64,000 nucleotides of DNA from Nocardioides salarius. Lineage in GTDB: Bacteria; Actinomycetota; Actinomycetes; Propionibacteriales; Nocardioidaceae. Position numbers and translations under genes: made by a program. The notes beneath the pieces are model-generated. The model did not search any database. It worked only from the letters and a program-made list of their open reading frames with translations, and had not been told where the DNA came from. Shown one piece after another: positions 27,543 to 35,769 of this stretch (within the stretch, counting starts at the first letter, position 1; every line of letters begins with the position of its first letter). The DNA lies in assembly GCF_016907435.1 (NCBI RefSeq), contig NZ_JAFBBZ010000001.1:2852001-2916000 (forward strand). Direction: 5' to 3'.

Positions 27543-28706
27543 GTGCCCGAGTCCTACATCATCGACGCCGTCCGCACCCCGGTCGGCAAGCGCGGGGGAG
27601 CCCTGGCCGGCGTGCACTCCGCCGACCTGGCCGCCCACTCGCTGGCCGCGCTGGTGCGGCGTACGGGCATCGACGCGGGTGCCGTCGACGACGTGGTCCT
27701 CGGCTGCTGCGACACCATCGGCTCGCAGGCCGGCGACGTGGCCCGCACCGCCTGGCTGGTGGCGGGCCTGCCCGACCACGTGCCGGGCGTGACGATCGAC
27801 CGCCAGTGCGGCTCCTCGCAGCAGGCGGTGCACTTCGCCGCGCAGGGCGTCATGTCGGGCACCCAGGACCTGGTGGTCGCCGGCGGTGTGCAGAACATGT
27901 CGGCGATCCCGATCTCGGCGGCGATGCTGGCCGGCCAGCCCCACGGCTTCTCCACCCCCTTCGCCGAGAGCCCCGGCTGGCAGGCGCGGTACGGCGACCA
28001 GGAGGTCAGCCAGTTCCGCTCGGCCGAGATGATCGCGGAGAGGTGGGACATCAGCCGCGAGGAGATGGAGCGCTTCGCGCTGGCCTCCCACGAGCGGGCG
28101 CGCACCGCCATCGCGGAGGGCCGGTTCACCGACGAGATCGAGCCCGTGACGCTGCCCGACGGCACCGTCGTCGACACCGACCAGTGCCCCCGCGAGACCT
28201 CGCTGGAGAAGATGGCCGGCCTCGAGCCGCTGGCCCCGGGCGGGCGGATCACCGCGGCGGTGGCCTCGCAGATCTGCGACGGCTCGGCGGCGCTGCTGCT
28301 GGCCTCCGAGGCCGCCGTGGCCGAGCACTCGCTGGCGCCCCGCGCGCGGGTGCACCACCTGTCGGTGCGCGGCGACGACCCGGTGTGGATGCTCACCGGC
28401 CCGATCCGGGCCACCGAGGACGCGCTGGCCAAGACCGGCCTCTCGATCGACGACATCGACCTCTTCGAGTGCAACGAGGCCTTCGCCTCGGTGGTGCTGG
28501 CCTGGATGAAGGAGACCGGCGCCCCGCACGACAAGGTCAACGTCAACGGCGGCGGCATCGCCCTGGGCCACCCCATCGGCGCCACCGGCGCCCGCCTGAT
28601 GACCACCATGCTCGGCGAGCTCGAGCGCACCGGCGGCCGCTACGCCCTGCAGACGATGTGCGAGGGCGGCGGCCAGGCCAACGTCACCATCATCGAGCGC
28701 CTCTGA
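27543..28706 (+). CDS. fadA6: Thiolase FadA6-like
   Basis: A 387-residue acetyl-CoA acetyltransferase-type thiolase. The catalytic triad reads Cys89 (DRQCGSSQQ), His343 (GHPIGATGAR) and Cys373 (MCEGGGQAN). FadA6 is the KstR2-regulon thiolase of M. tuberculosis and would cleave the late beta-ketoacyl-CoA. It begins with GTG one base after the kstR2 stop. Its TGA is the first three bases of a 22-bp repeat unit, so the array starts exactly at the stop. Confidence 0.92.
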   Translation: MPESYIIDAVRTPVGKRGGALAGVHSADLAAHSLAALVRRTGIDAGAVDDVVLGCCDTIGSQAGDVARTAWLVAGLPDHVPGVTIDRQCGSSQQAVHFAAQGVMSGTQDLVVAGGVQNMSAIPISAAMLAGQPHGFSTPFAESPGWQARYGDQEVSQFRSAEMIAERWDISREEMERFALASHERARTAIAEGRFTDEIEPVTLPDGTVVDTDQCPRETSLEKMAGLEPLAPGGRITAAVASQICDGSAALLLASEAAVAEHSLAPRARVHHLSVRGDDPVWMLTGPIRATEDALAKTGLSIDDIDLFECNEAFASVVLAWMKETGAPHDKVNVNGGGIALGHPIGATGARLMTTMLGELERTGGRYALQTMCEGGGQANVTIIERL

Positions 28707-28776
28707 CCCGTCCCAGATCCCCCGCTGACCCGTCCCGAATCCCCCGCCGAGCCGGCCCGAATCCCCCGCTGAGTCA
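28704..28776. repeat. 22-bp tandem repeat array A (three units)
   Basis: Units at 28704-28725, 28726-28747 and 28748-28769 read TGACCCGTCCC plus AGATCCCCCGC with small changes, then a truncated fourth (TGAGTCA). The TGA of the first unit is the fadA6 stop, and the reverse TGA at 28774-28776 is the stop of the convergent DinB gene. The array therefore fills the whole intergenic space. Confidence 0.9.
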
Positions 28777-29433
28777 GCGGTGCAGCAGGGCCACGCCGGG
28801 GCCGGTGAGAGAGGGCACCGAGGCCGGGTCGCGCGCGGTCGTGAGCAGCAGCAGCGAGCCCAATGGGGCCTCGACCGGGGGACCCGAGCCGAGCACCACG
28901 TCTGCGTCGCTGGCGACCAGCGAGATCCCGGTCAGCCGCTTGCGGGCATGGAAGGGCCATCCCATCCGCCACGCCCGGCGCAGGGAGGCGAGCCCGGCCC
29001 GGGGAGGCACCGGGTGGACCCGCCCCAGGGGTACCGCGATGTCCTGCGTGTGCACCAGCACGTCGAGCAGCAGGTTCGCCGCGTTCGTCCCGAGCGGAAC
29101 GGACCGTGACGTCGCGCCCGCGCGCAGCGTCCGGACGATCTCGGCGGTGGGGCGTTGCGCCCAGGCGATGGCGACGTCTCTCCCGAAGCCCCACAGGTCG
29201 CCGCGCGCCCGGATCAGCCCGGTCACCATCTCCCAGGTGGTCGGCTCGCCGGCCGGCGTCATGGCTACGTGCGCGGCCACGTCCTTGACCCGCCACTCGC
29301 TGCACAGTGACGCGTGCTCCCACTCGTCGCGAGTGAGGTCGGCCAGCATCGCGGCCAGGGCGTGGCGGGCGGCGGCGATCTCCGCCCAGCGCTCGTCGGG
29401 GTCCAGCTCCTGGCGGGATCGGGTGCGGTCCAC
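28774..29433 (-). CDS. Maleylpyruvate isomerase-family mycothiol-dependent (DinB) enzyme
   Basis: A 219-residue protein with a DinB four-helix N-terminal domain of the MDMPI family: LCSEWRVKDVAAHVAMTP carries the first metal histidine, and LLLDVLVHTQDIAVPLGR supplies the second metal site. The 'W' and 'VHTQDI' blocks fit mycothiol-dependent enzymes. GTG 29433 is preceded by AGGAGG at 5 nt. It sits in the middle of the HIP cluster but has no counterpart there in M. tuberculosis, so it may be an unrelated insertion or a conjugating enzyme for reactive intermediates. Substrate unknown. Confidence 0.8.
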   Translation of the reverse strand: MDRTRSRQELDPDERWAEIAAARHALAAMLADLTRDEWEHASLCSEWRVKDVAAHVAMTPAGEPTTWEMVTGLIRARGDLWGFGRDVAIAWAQRPTAEIVRTLRAGATSRSVPLGTNAANLLLDVLVHTQDIAVPLGRVHPVPPRAGLASLRRAWRMGWPFHARKRLTGISLVASDADVVLGSGPPVEAPLGSLLLLTTARDPASVPSLTGPGVALLHR

Positions 29434-29570
29434 GGCTGCCTCCTGCGCCGGTCGGAGACTCCCTCCACAGGGTGCGCCTGCCTCCGCGGGCCGTGCAAGA
29501 GATCGCGCACACGGACCCGGACCACGCCGAGCCGCCGTGGGTCGAGGGACACCGAGCCACCCGACGATCC

Positions 29571-29647
29571 GGGCCGGCTCGAGGCGAAGTTCGGGCCGGG
29601 TCAGCGCGAGATCCAGGCCGGGTCAGGGTGAGATCTGGGCCGGGTCA
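29571..29647. repeat. 22-bp tandem repeat array B, downstream of ipdC
   Basis: Units at 29571-29592, 29593-29614 and 29615-29636 plus a partial one to 29647, in the orientation opposite to array A (GGGCCGGGTCA then GCGCGAGATCC). The last unit's TCA (29645-29647) is the ipdC stop codon read on the other strand. Left of it, 29434-29570 shows no clear gene. Confidence 0.9.
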
Positions 29648-30712
29648 AGTGAGGTGGGCGGCGGTGCGGCGCAGGCAGGCCGCGGCCTCGGTGACGACGC
29701 GGTCGATCAGCTCCTCGCAGGTCGGCAGGTCGTCGAGGACGCCGACGACCTGGCCGGAGGCGAGCACGCCCGCCGTCGTGTCGCCGTCGACGAGGCCGGC
29801 CTTGAGCATCGTCGGGGTGTTGGCGGCCAGGGTCATCTGGGCCAGCGTGCGGCCCTGCGTCCTCTTCATGGCCCGCCCGTCCTTGGCCAGGTCGAGCCAC
29901 GACATGCCGCTGCTGCGCTTGAACTCCAGCGTGCGGCGCACCGTGGGGGCCAGGCGCTTGACGGCGCTGGTCTCCTCGATCTCCTCCACCAGCGGGGTGC
30001 GCAGCATCCGGTGCGGCATCCCGTCGACCTTGGCGGTCACCACGGTGCCGTTGACGTCGTGGGAGAGGTAGAGCTCCTTGACCGCCTGCGGCACCGCGCT
30101 GTCGGCGGTGAGCAGGAAGCGGGTGCCCATCCCGATGCCGGCCGCGCCGTACGACAGTGCGGCCGCGAGACCGCGGCCGTCGAAGAAGCCGCCGGCCGCG
30201 ACGACGGGGATGTCGACCGCGTCGAGCACGGTGGGCAGCAGCAGGGTGGTCGGGACCGAGCCGGTGTGCCCGCCGCCCTCGCCGCCCTGGATCATCACCG
30301 CGTCGGCGCCCCACGAGGCCACCTTCTCGGCGTGGCGGGGCAGCCCGACCGACGGCATCACCACGATGCCGTGGTCCTTGAGCTTCTTGATCAGGTCCTG
30401 CTTGGGCGCCAGCGCGAAGGAGGCCACCTTGACGCCGTGCTGGATCAGCAGGTCGCAGCGGTCGGCGGCGTCGCCCGCGTCGGCGCGCAGGTTGACTCCG
30501 AAGGGCTGGTCGGTGCGGCCCTTGACCTCGACGACCGCCTTCTCGAGCTCCTCGTAGGTCATCGTCGCGCTGGCCAGGATGCCCAGGCCGCCGGCGTTGG
30601 CGGTGCCGCTGACCAGCCGCGGACCCGCGACCCAGCCCATGCCGGTCTGCACGACGGGGTGGCGTACGCCGACCAGGTCGGTGAGCGCGGTGCGCAGCTG
30701 CTGCTCGATCAC
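29645..30712 (-). CDS. ipdC: Flavin-dependent IpdC-like oxidoreductase (NPD family)
   Basis: A 355-residue nitronate monooxygenase-like FMN protein. Family features are PVVQTGMGWVAGPRLVSGTANAGGLGIL, read as PVVQTGMGWVAG + PRLVSGTANAGGLGIL, the phosphate-binding QGGEGGGHTG, and AAGGFFDGRGLAAALSYGA. IpdC of M. tuberculosis is needed to create ring C unsaturation in HIP breakdown. GTG 30712 overlaps the ipdB stop (GTGA). The order ipdC-ipdB-ipdA-echA20 is the reverse complement of Rv3553-Rv3550. Its stop codon is supplied by repeat array B. Confidence 0.9.
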   Translation of the reverse strand: MIEQQLRTALTDLVGVRHPVVQTGMGWVAGPRLVSGTANAGGLGILASATMTYEELEKAVVEVKGRTDQPFGVNLRADAGDAADRCDLLIQHGVKVASFALAPKQDLIKKLKDHGIVVMPSVGLPRHAEKVASWGADAVMIQGGEGGGHTGSVPTTLLLPTVLDAVDIPVVAAGGFFDGRGLAAALSYGAAGIGMGTRFLLTADSAVPQAVKELYLSHDVNGTVVTAKVDGMPHRMLRTPLVEEIEETSAVKRLAPTVRRTLEFKRSSGMSWLDLAKDGRAMKRTQGRTLAQMTLAANTPTMLKAGLVDGDTTAGVLASGQVVGVLDDLPTCEELIDRVVTEAAACLRRTAAHLT

Positions 30713-31497
30713 GACGCCTCCACCGGGGAGACCGGCTTGACCTCGCGGTCGCGCAGCGTCCTGGGGTCGAGCACCTCGCGGATCAGGGTGAGCTCCTCGG
30801 GCGTGGGGGAGCGGGTCTCGGGCACGGCGGCGTCGGCATCGGCGTCGAGCTCGAGCGCGAAGCCCGTGGCCTCGCGCACCTCGTCGACGGTGACGCCCGG
30901 GTGCACCGACAGCAGCCGCACCGTGTCGCCGGCGCCCTTGACGTCGAGGACCGCCAGGTTGGTGACGATGCGGTGGACGTCGTTGTACTTCGACGCCCCG
31001 GCACCGGCCGCCTTGGCGTTCCTGGGCCCCACGCCGGAGACGATGTCGACCTGCTCGACGAAGACCCGCGGCGAGTGCTTGGGCACCCAGTACGACGTCC
31101 GGTTGTTCACCGTGTTGCCCGGCGCGCCGCGCACGCCGAGGAGCTGGCGCGTCGGCTGGGCGAAGTCGCCGATGGCTGAGATGTTCTGGTTGCCGTGCCG
31201 GTCGACCTGGGTGGCGCCCATCATCACGTGCCGCGTGCCGTGGGCGACCACGTCGAAGACCTTCGGGAAGGGGATCCAGCCCTCGACGACGTCGCCCTTC
31301 GCGAACAGCGGGGGCACGCCGGCCAGGAACAGCGACTCGCCGTCGGAGATGACCAGGTCGGGGTTCGAGGTCAGCTTGGCCAGCCGGACCCCGAGCATCG
31401 GCAGCATGCCCATGGGGCTGGCGAAGATCTCGCCGTCGTCACGGAACGCGTCGGCGATGGCTGCGGCGCAGACCTCGGCGCGGGAAGACTCGCTCAC
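30709..31497 (-). CDS. ipdB: IpdB, beta subunit of COCHEA-CoA hydrolase
   Basis: A 262-residue CoA-transferase-like beta subunit. With IpdA it forms the hydrolase that opens the last carbocyclic ring of the steroid nucleus. Seen are ASPMGMLPMLGVRLAKLTSNPDLVISDGESLFL (in overlapping pieces), MMGATQVDRHGNQNISAIGDF and HPGVTVDEVREATGFAL, all shared with class I CoA-transferase beta chains. The GTG start overlaps the ipdA stop by 4 nt, as expected for a heteromeric complex. Confidence 0.9.
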   Translation of the reverse strand: MSESSRAEVCAAAIADAFRDDGEIFASPMGMLPMLGVRLAKLTSNPDLVISDGESLFLAGVPPLFAKGDVVEGWIPFPKVFDVVAHGTRHVMMGATQVDRHGNQNISAIGDFAQPTRQLLGVRGAPGNTVNNRTSYWVPKHSPRVFVEQVDIVSGVGPRNAKAAGAGASKYNDVHRIVTNLAVLDVKGAGDTVRLLSVHPGVTVDEVREATGFALELDADADAAVPETRSPTPEELTLIREVLDPRTLRDREVKPVSPVEAS

Positions 31498-32399
31498 TTC
31501 TGCTCCTCCTGGGCGAAGGCCCGCACGGCGGCCTGGTAGGCGTCCTCGTCACCGGCGAGGAAGCGCCGCTCGAAGGCGGCCCACTCCTCGTCGGAGCCCG
31601 ACGCCGCGGCGACGTAGGCCTTCTGGAACCTCTCGTCCCGCTCGTAGTCGGGGGTGCACGTGGTGAAGTGCGCGCCGTTCGGCGTCTCGACGACGCCGCT
31701 GACCATCATCCGGCTCAGCAGCAGCCGCTGGACAGGGGTGTCGACGGTCAGGCCGGCGGTGTCGATGACCTGCTCGACCGACACGTACGCCCGGTCGGCG
31801 GCCAGGCAGAACAGGTCGTCGAAGTACGGGTCGGGCCCCAGGTACGTCGCGTTGCCGTGCTTGTCGGCCCGGTTGAGGTGGACCAGGGCGACGTCGAGGT
31901 GCAGCGCAGGGACGGCCACCAGGTCCTCGCGCACGCCGTCGGCGTCGCCGTACGGGCTGGTGACGGTGCGGATGTCGGGGTTGTTGACCAGCACGTCGGA
32001 GCCGAGCCCGGCGCGCATCGGCAGGAACGGCAGCCGTTGCGCGGCGGCGCGCAGCCCGGTCTGGAACATGCCCTCGTCGAGCTCGACGACCTCCGCGATC
32101 TCCTTGCCCTGGCGGGCGCGCTGGAAGCTGGGCTCGAGCGGCACGGTGTCGAGGGAGACGAACGCGTAGACCAGCCTGCGCACCTTGCCGGCGCGCAGCA
32201 GCAGGCCGACGTCGGCGCCGCCGTAGCTGACGATCGTGAGGTCTGTGAGGTCCGAGCGCAGGATCGCGCGGACCAGGGCCATCGGCTTGCGCCGCGGCCC
32301 CCAGCCGCCGATGCCGATGGTCATGCCGTCGCGCAGCTGGGCGACCACCTCGTCGATGCTCATCCGCTTGTCGCGGGGCTCTCTGCGGTGCGGGCTCAC
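31494..32399 (-). CDS. ipdA: IpdA, alpha subunit of COCHEA-CoA hydrolase
   Basis: A 301-residue CoA-transferase-like alpha subunit. GMTIGIGGWGPRRKPMALVRAILRS is the conserved first beta-helix block (read in parts), followed by YGGADVGLLLRAGKVRRLVY and LVHLNRADKHGNATY. IpdAB is known to hydrolyse a ring C compound rather than transfer CoA. GTG 32399 gives a GTGA overlap with echA20, supporting this start over the internal ATG at 32363. Together the four genes act on the last steroid ring. Confidence 0.9.
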   Translation of the reverse strand: MSPHRREPRDKRMSIDEVVAQLRDGMTIGIGGWGPRRKPMALVRAILRSDLTDLTIVSYGGADVGLLLRAGKVRRLVYAFVSLDTVPLEPSFQRARQGKEIAEVVELDEGMFQTGLRAAAQRLPFLPMRAGLGSDVLVNNPDIRTVTSPYGDADGVREDLVAVPALHLDVALVHLNRADKHGNATYLGPDPYFDDLFCLAADRAYVSVEQVIDTAGLTVDTPVQRLLLSRMMVSGVVETPNGAHFTTCTPDYERDERFQKAYVAAASGSDEEWAAFERRFLAGDEDAYQAAVRAFAQEEQK

Positions 32400-33160
32400 C
32401 GGCGCGCCCTCCCTGCCTTGTCGGTGCCCGCGAACCCGTCGCGGAGCTCGTCGGCCACCCCGGCGAGGTTGAGCTCCATCGTGAAGCCCTGCTCGAACCG
32501 GTAGCTCTTGTTGACGTCGACGGGGTCGATGCCGTTGAGGGCCTCCTTGGCAGCCCGGACGACCCGGGTGTCCTTCGCCGCGATCTCACCGGCCACGGCG
32601 AGAGCGGCCTCGTCGAGCTCGTCGCGCGGCACGACCTCGAGGACCGAGCCGAACTGCACGAGGTCGGCGGCCTTGATGGTGCGGGCGGTGAAGTAGAGGG
32701 TGCGCATCAGGTGCTGCGGCACCAGCCGCGCCATGTGGGTCGCGGCGCCGAGCGCGCCCTGGTCGACCTCGGGGACCCCGAAGTAGGCATCCTCGCTGGC
32801 CACGATGCAGTCGGCGTTGCCGACCAGGCCGACCCCGCCACCGAGGCAGTGGCCGTGCACGGCCGCCACGACCGGCACCGCGCACTCGTAGACGGCCTTG
32901 AAGGCCGCGTAGCAGCCCTTGTTGGCGCCGATGAGCGCGTCGAAGCCGGTGGTGTGCTGCATCTCCTTGATGTCGACGCCGGCGTTGAAGCCGCGGCCCT
33001 CGGCGCGCAGCACCACCACGTGCGTGTCCATGTCGCGGCTCGCCTCGTCGAGGGCCGCGGCGACGTCGTACCAGCCCTGCACCGTCAGTGCGTTGACCGG
33101 AGGGTGCTCCATCGTGACGACGCGGACGCCGTCGTCACGGAGCTCGGAGGTGGTGCCCAT
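32396..33160 (-). CDS. echA20: Enoyl-CoA hydratase-family HIEC-CoA hydrolase EchA20-like
   Basis: A 254-residue crotonase-fold protein. FNAGVDIKEMQ, HGHCLGGGVGLVGNADCIVAS (oxyanion-hole glycines) and FGVPEVDQGALG are conserved. In M. tuberculosis EchA20 opens ring D of the HIP-derived intermediate by hydrolysis. ATG 33160 was taken because the upstream ATG at 33190 lies in the KstR2-like box. It is the first gene of the leftward operon echA20-ipdA-ipdB-ipdC. Confidence 0.9.
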   Translation of the reverse strand: MGTTSELRDDGVRVVTMEHPPVNALTVQGWYDVAAALDEASRDMDTHVVVLRAEGRGFNAGVDIKEMQHTTGFDALIGANKGCYAAFKAVYECAVPVVAAVHGHCLGGGVGLVGNADCIVASEDAYFGVPEVDQGALGAATHMARLVPQHLMRTLYFTARTIKAADLVQFGSVLEVVPRDELDEAALAVAGEIAAKDTRVVRAAKEALNGIDPVDVNKSYRFEQGFTMELNLAGVADELRDGFAGTDKAGRARR

Positions 33161-33185
33161 GGAGTGCCTCTCCTGCAGACGACCT

Positions 33186-33218
33186 AGCATTTGCTTGGTA
33201 CCCTAACACTTGCTTGGT
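33186..33218. promoter_or_regulatory. Two degenerate KstR2-like boxes between echA20 and the SDR gene
   Basis: AGCATTTGCTTGGT (33186-33199) and AACACTTGCTTGGT (33205-33218) each keep one perfect half (GCTTGGT) of AnCAAGnnCTTGnT but miss two bases of the other half. They are 19 bp apart. The divergent promoter faces echA20 (start 33160) and the SDR gene (start 33247), as in the mycobacterial cluster. Confidence 0.75.
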
Positions 33219-33246
33219 CCGCCCGCCCCTGACCGAAGGACTGCCC

Positions 33247-34005
33247 ATGAGCGTCACCGTCGACCTGAGCGACCGGGTCGTCCTGGTCACCGGCGGCAGC
33301 CGCGGCATCGGTCGCGCCATCGCCGCGGCGTACGTCGCCGCCGGCGCCCGGGTGGTCACCTGCGCCCGCTCCGGGGCCGAGCCGCTGACCGGCACCCGCC
33401 ACGTCACCTGCGACGTGCGCGACCCCGACGCGGTCGCCGCGATGGTCGACGACGTCGCGGCCACCGAGGGCCGCCTCGACGTGGCGGTCAACAACGCCGG
33501 CGGGGCGCCGTACGCCCTGGCCGCCGACGCCTCTCCGCGCTTCCACGCCAAGGTGCTGGACCTCAACTTCTCGGGGCCGCTGCTCGTCGCGCAGGCCGCC
33601 AACGCGGTGATGCAGGGCCAGGACCACGGCGGCGCGATCGTCAACATCTCCTCGATCAGCGCGCTGCGGCCCTCGCCCGGCTCGGCCGTCTACGGCGCCG
33701 CGAAGGCCGCCCTCGACTCGCTCACCGCGTCGCTGGCCATCGAGTGGGCGCCCAGGGTGCGGCTCAACAGCATCAACGTCGGGCTGTGCCGCACCGAGCT
33801 GACCGGCGACCACTACGGCGGCGACGCCCAGGTGGCGGCCATCGAGGCCACCATCCCGCTGGGCCGGATGGCCCGGCCTGACGAGGTCGCCTCGGTCGCG
33901 CTGTTCCTCGGCTCCGACCTGGCCTCCTACGTCAGCGGCGCCAGCGTGGCCTGCCACGGCGGCGGCGAGCCGCCGGTGTTCCTCAGCGCCGCCCACGACA
34001 CCTGA
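33247..34005 (+). CDS. SDR-family oxidoreductase of the HIP cluster (Rv3549c-like)
   Basis: A 252-residue short-chain dehydrogenase with TGGSRGIGRAIAAAY (NAD(P) motif, residues 16-30), NNAGG, a Ser-Tyr-x3-Lys set (ISSISALRPSPGSAVYGAAKAAL, in pieces) and the C-terminal GASVACHGGGEPP. AAGGA lies 6 nt before ATG 33247. The length and the place next to and divergent from echA20 match Rv3549c of M. tuberculosis. Its exact substrate is not established. Confidence 0.85.
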   Translation: MSVTVDLSDRVVLVTGGSRGIGRAIAAAYVAAGARVVTCARSGAEPLTGTRHVTCDVRDPDAVAAMVDDVAATEGRLDVAVNNAGGAPYALAADASPRFHAKVLDLNFSGPLLVAQAANAVMQGQDHGGAIVNISSISALRPSPGSAVYGAAKAALDSLTASLAIEWAPRVRLNSINVGLCRTELTGDHYGGDAQVAAIEATIPLGRMARPDEVASVALFLGSDLASYVSGASVACHGGGEPPVFLSAAHDT

Positions 34006-34048
34006 CCCACGCTCGAACAGCCCGATCCCCCAGACCCCAGGAGCACCC

Positions 34049-34930
34049 GTGACCAAGATCCTCGACGGCCGCGTCGCCATCGTGACCGGAGCGGGCCGCG
34101 GCATCGGCCGCGCGCACGCCCTCGAGCTCGCCGCCCAGGGCGCCGCGGTGGTCGTCAACGACTTCGGGGTCTCGCTGGCGGGCGAGGGCGAGGGTGCGAG
34201 CCCGGCCGACCAGGTGGTCGCCGAGATCGAGGCCGCCGGCGGCCGGGCGGTCGCCAACGGCGCCGACGTCGCCGACTTCGCGCAGGCCGAGGCGATGGTG
34301 CGCCAGGCCGTCGACACCTTCGGCGGCCTCGACGTCCTGGTCAACAACGCCGGCTTCGTGCGCGACCGGATGCTGGTCAACACCTCCGAGGAGGAGTGGG
34401 ACGCGGTCGTGCGGGTGCACCTCAAGGGCCACTTCGCGCCGCTGCGCCACGCGGGGGCCTACTGGCGTGCCGAGGCCAAGGAGGGCCGCCAGCGCGCCGC
34501 GCGGGTCGTCAACACCTCGTCGGGCGCCGGCCTGCAGGGCTCGATCGGCCAGACGACCTACTCCGCCGCCAAGGCCGGCATCGCCGGGATGACCCTGGTC
34601 GCGGCCGCCGAGATGGGCAGGTACGGCGTCACCGTCAACGCCATCGCGCCGGTCGCCCGGACCCGGATGACCGAGGGTGCCTTCGACACCTCCGCGATGC
34701 CCGAGCCGGGCGACAACTCGCCGGTGGTCGCGTGGCTGGCCTCCGAGGAGGCCGGCGACGTCACCGGTCGTGTCATCGAGATCGAGGGTGGCAAGGTCAC
34801 CGTCGAGAACGGCTGGACCCACGGCCCGGCCGACGACCTGGGTCGACGGTGGCGGACCGACGAGGTGGGGGAGCGGCTGCGCGCGCTGCTCGCCCAGGCG
34901 CCCGCGCCCGAGAAGGTCTACGGCGCATGA
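34049..34930 (+). CDS. SDR-family oxidoreductase of the HIP cluster (Rv3548c-like)
   Basis: A 293-residue SDR close to the HSD17B4/multifunctional-enzyme type: TGAGRGIGRAHALELAAQGA, VNDFG (NAD preference by Asp), NNAGFVRDRM, and SYSAAK-type TTYSAAKAGIAGM. The extra C-terminal 50 residues after the SDR core (VENGWTHGP...PEKVYGA) fit Rv3548c, about 300 residues. GTG 34049 follows a 43-bp gap after the previous gene. It overlaps the next ATG by 4 nt. Confidence 0.82.
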   Translation: MTKILDGRVAIVTGAGRGIGRAHALELAAQGAAVVVNDFGVSLAGEGEGASPADQVVAEIEAAGGRAVANGADVADFAQAEAMVRQAVDTFGGLDVLVNNAGFVRDRMLVNTSEEEWDAVVRVHLKGHFAPLRHAGAYWRAEAKEGRQRAARVVNTSSGAGLQGSIGQTTYSAAKAGIAGMTLVAAAEMGRYGVTVNAIAPVARTRMTEGAFDTSAMPEPGDNSPVVAWLASEEAGDVTGRVIEIEGGKVTVENGWTHGPADDLGRRWRTDEVGERLRALLAQAPAPEKVYGA

Positions 34931-35769
34931 GCCCCGACGCGTACGACGTGCCCGCGGGCCGGGTCGAGCGCCCGCGCTCGCAGGCCGACGCGGCGACCGT
35001 GGCCGCGGCCGGCGAGCGGCTGGTGCGGGCGCTGGCCACGAACACGCCCTGCGAGCCGGTGCGTGACCTGATCGGCCGCACCGACGTGGCGGCGGCCTAC
35101 CTCGTGCAGGGGCACCTCAACGCCAGCCGGGCCGCGGCGGGTGCCCGCGTGGTGGGCCGCAAGATCGGGGCCACCTCCGAGGCGGTGCAGACCCAGCTGG
35201 GGGTCGACCAGCCCGACTTCGGCGTGCTCTTCGACGACATGGGCCTCGAGGACGGCGCCCGCGTGCCGGCCGGCCGTCTCCTGCAGCCCAGGGTCGAGGC
35301 CGAGGTGGCGTTCGTGCTCGCGGAGGACCTCGACGACGGCCCCCTCGACCTCGCGCAGGTCCGGGCCGCGGTCGACCACGCCGTGGCCGCGATCGAGATC
35401 GTCGACTCGCGCATCCGCGACTGGGACATCTCCTTCGCCGACACCGTCGCCGACAACGCCTCCTCGGGCCTCTACGTGCTGGGCTCGCGCCGGTGCACCC
35501 TGGCCGAGGTCGAGCCCGTGGACGTGACGATGTCGATGCGCATCGACGACGTCGAGGTCTCCACCGGCACCGGCGCGGCCTGCCTGGGCGACCCGCTGCG
35601 GGCGGTGGCGTGGCTGGCCCACCAGGCGCGTCTCTTCGGCGAGCCGCTGCGCGCCGGGCAGGTGGTGCTCTCCGGAGCCCTGGGGCCGATGCGGCCGGTG
35701 GCCCCCGGTTCTACCGTGGTCGCCGAGATCAGCGGGTTCGGCAGCGTCACCGCCCACTTCCCCGGTTGA
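34927..35769 (+). CDS. hsaE: 2-oxopent-4-enoate hydratase-like protein (HsaE/MhpD family)
   Basis: A 280-residue FAH-superfamily hydratase. VVGRKIGATSEAVQTQLGVDQPDFGVLF (in pieces), PRVEAEVAFVLAEDLDD and VDSRIRDWDISFADTVADNASSG carry the metal-binding Glu and Asp residues of the family. HsaE hydrates 2-hydroxypenta-2,4-dienoate from steroid ring A. HsaF and HsaG are absent, so this may be an orphan copy that has joined the ring C/D operon, or it may act on a related enoate. The start overlaps the previous SDR by ATGA. Confidence 0.8.
   Translation: MSPDAYDVPAGRVERPRSQADAATVAAAGERLVRALATNTPCEPVRDLIGRTDVAAAYLVQGHLNASRAAAGARVVGRKIGATSEAVQTQLGVDQPDFGVLFDDMGLEDGARVPAGRLLQPRVEAEVAFVLAEDLDDGPLDLAQVRAAVDHAVAAIEIVDSRIRDWDISFADTVADNASSGLYVLGSRRCTLAEVEPVDVTMSMRIDDVEVSTGTGAACLGDPLRAVAWLAHQARLFGEPLRAGQVVLSGALGPMRPVAPGSTVVAEISGFGSVTAHFPG

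Noticed and set aside
33188..33190. ATG as start of echA20
   Set aside because: It is within the first KstR2-like box; ATG 33160 begins at the conserved N-terminus of the protein.
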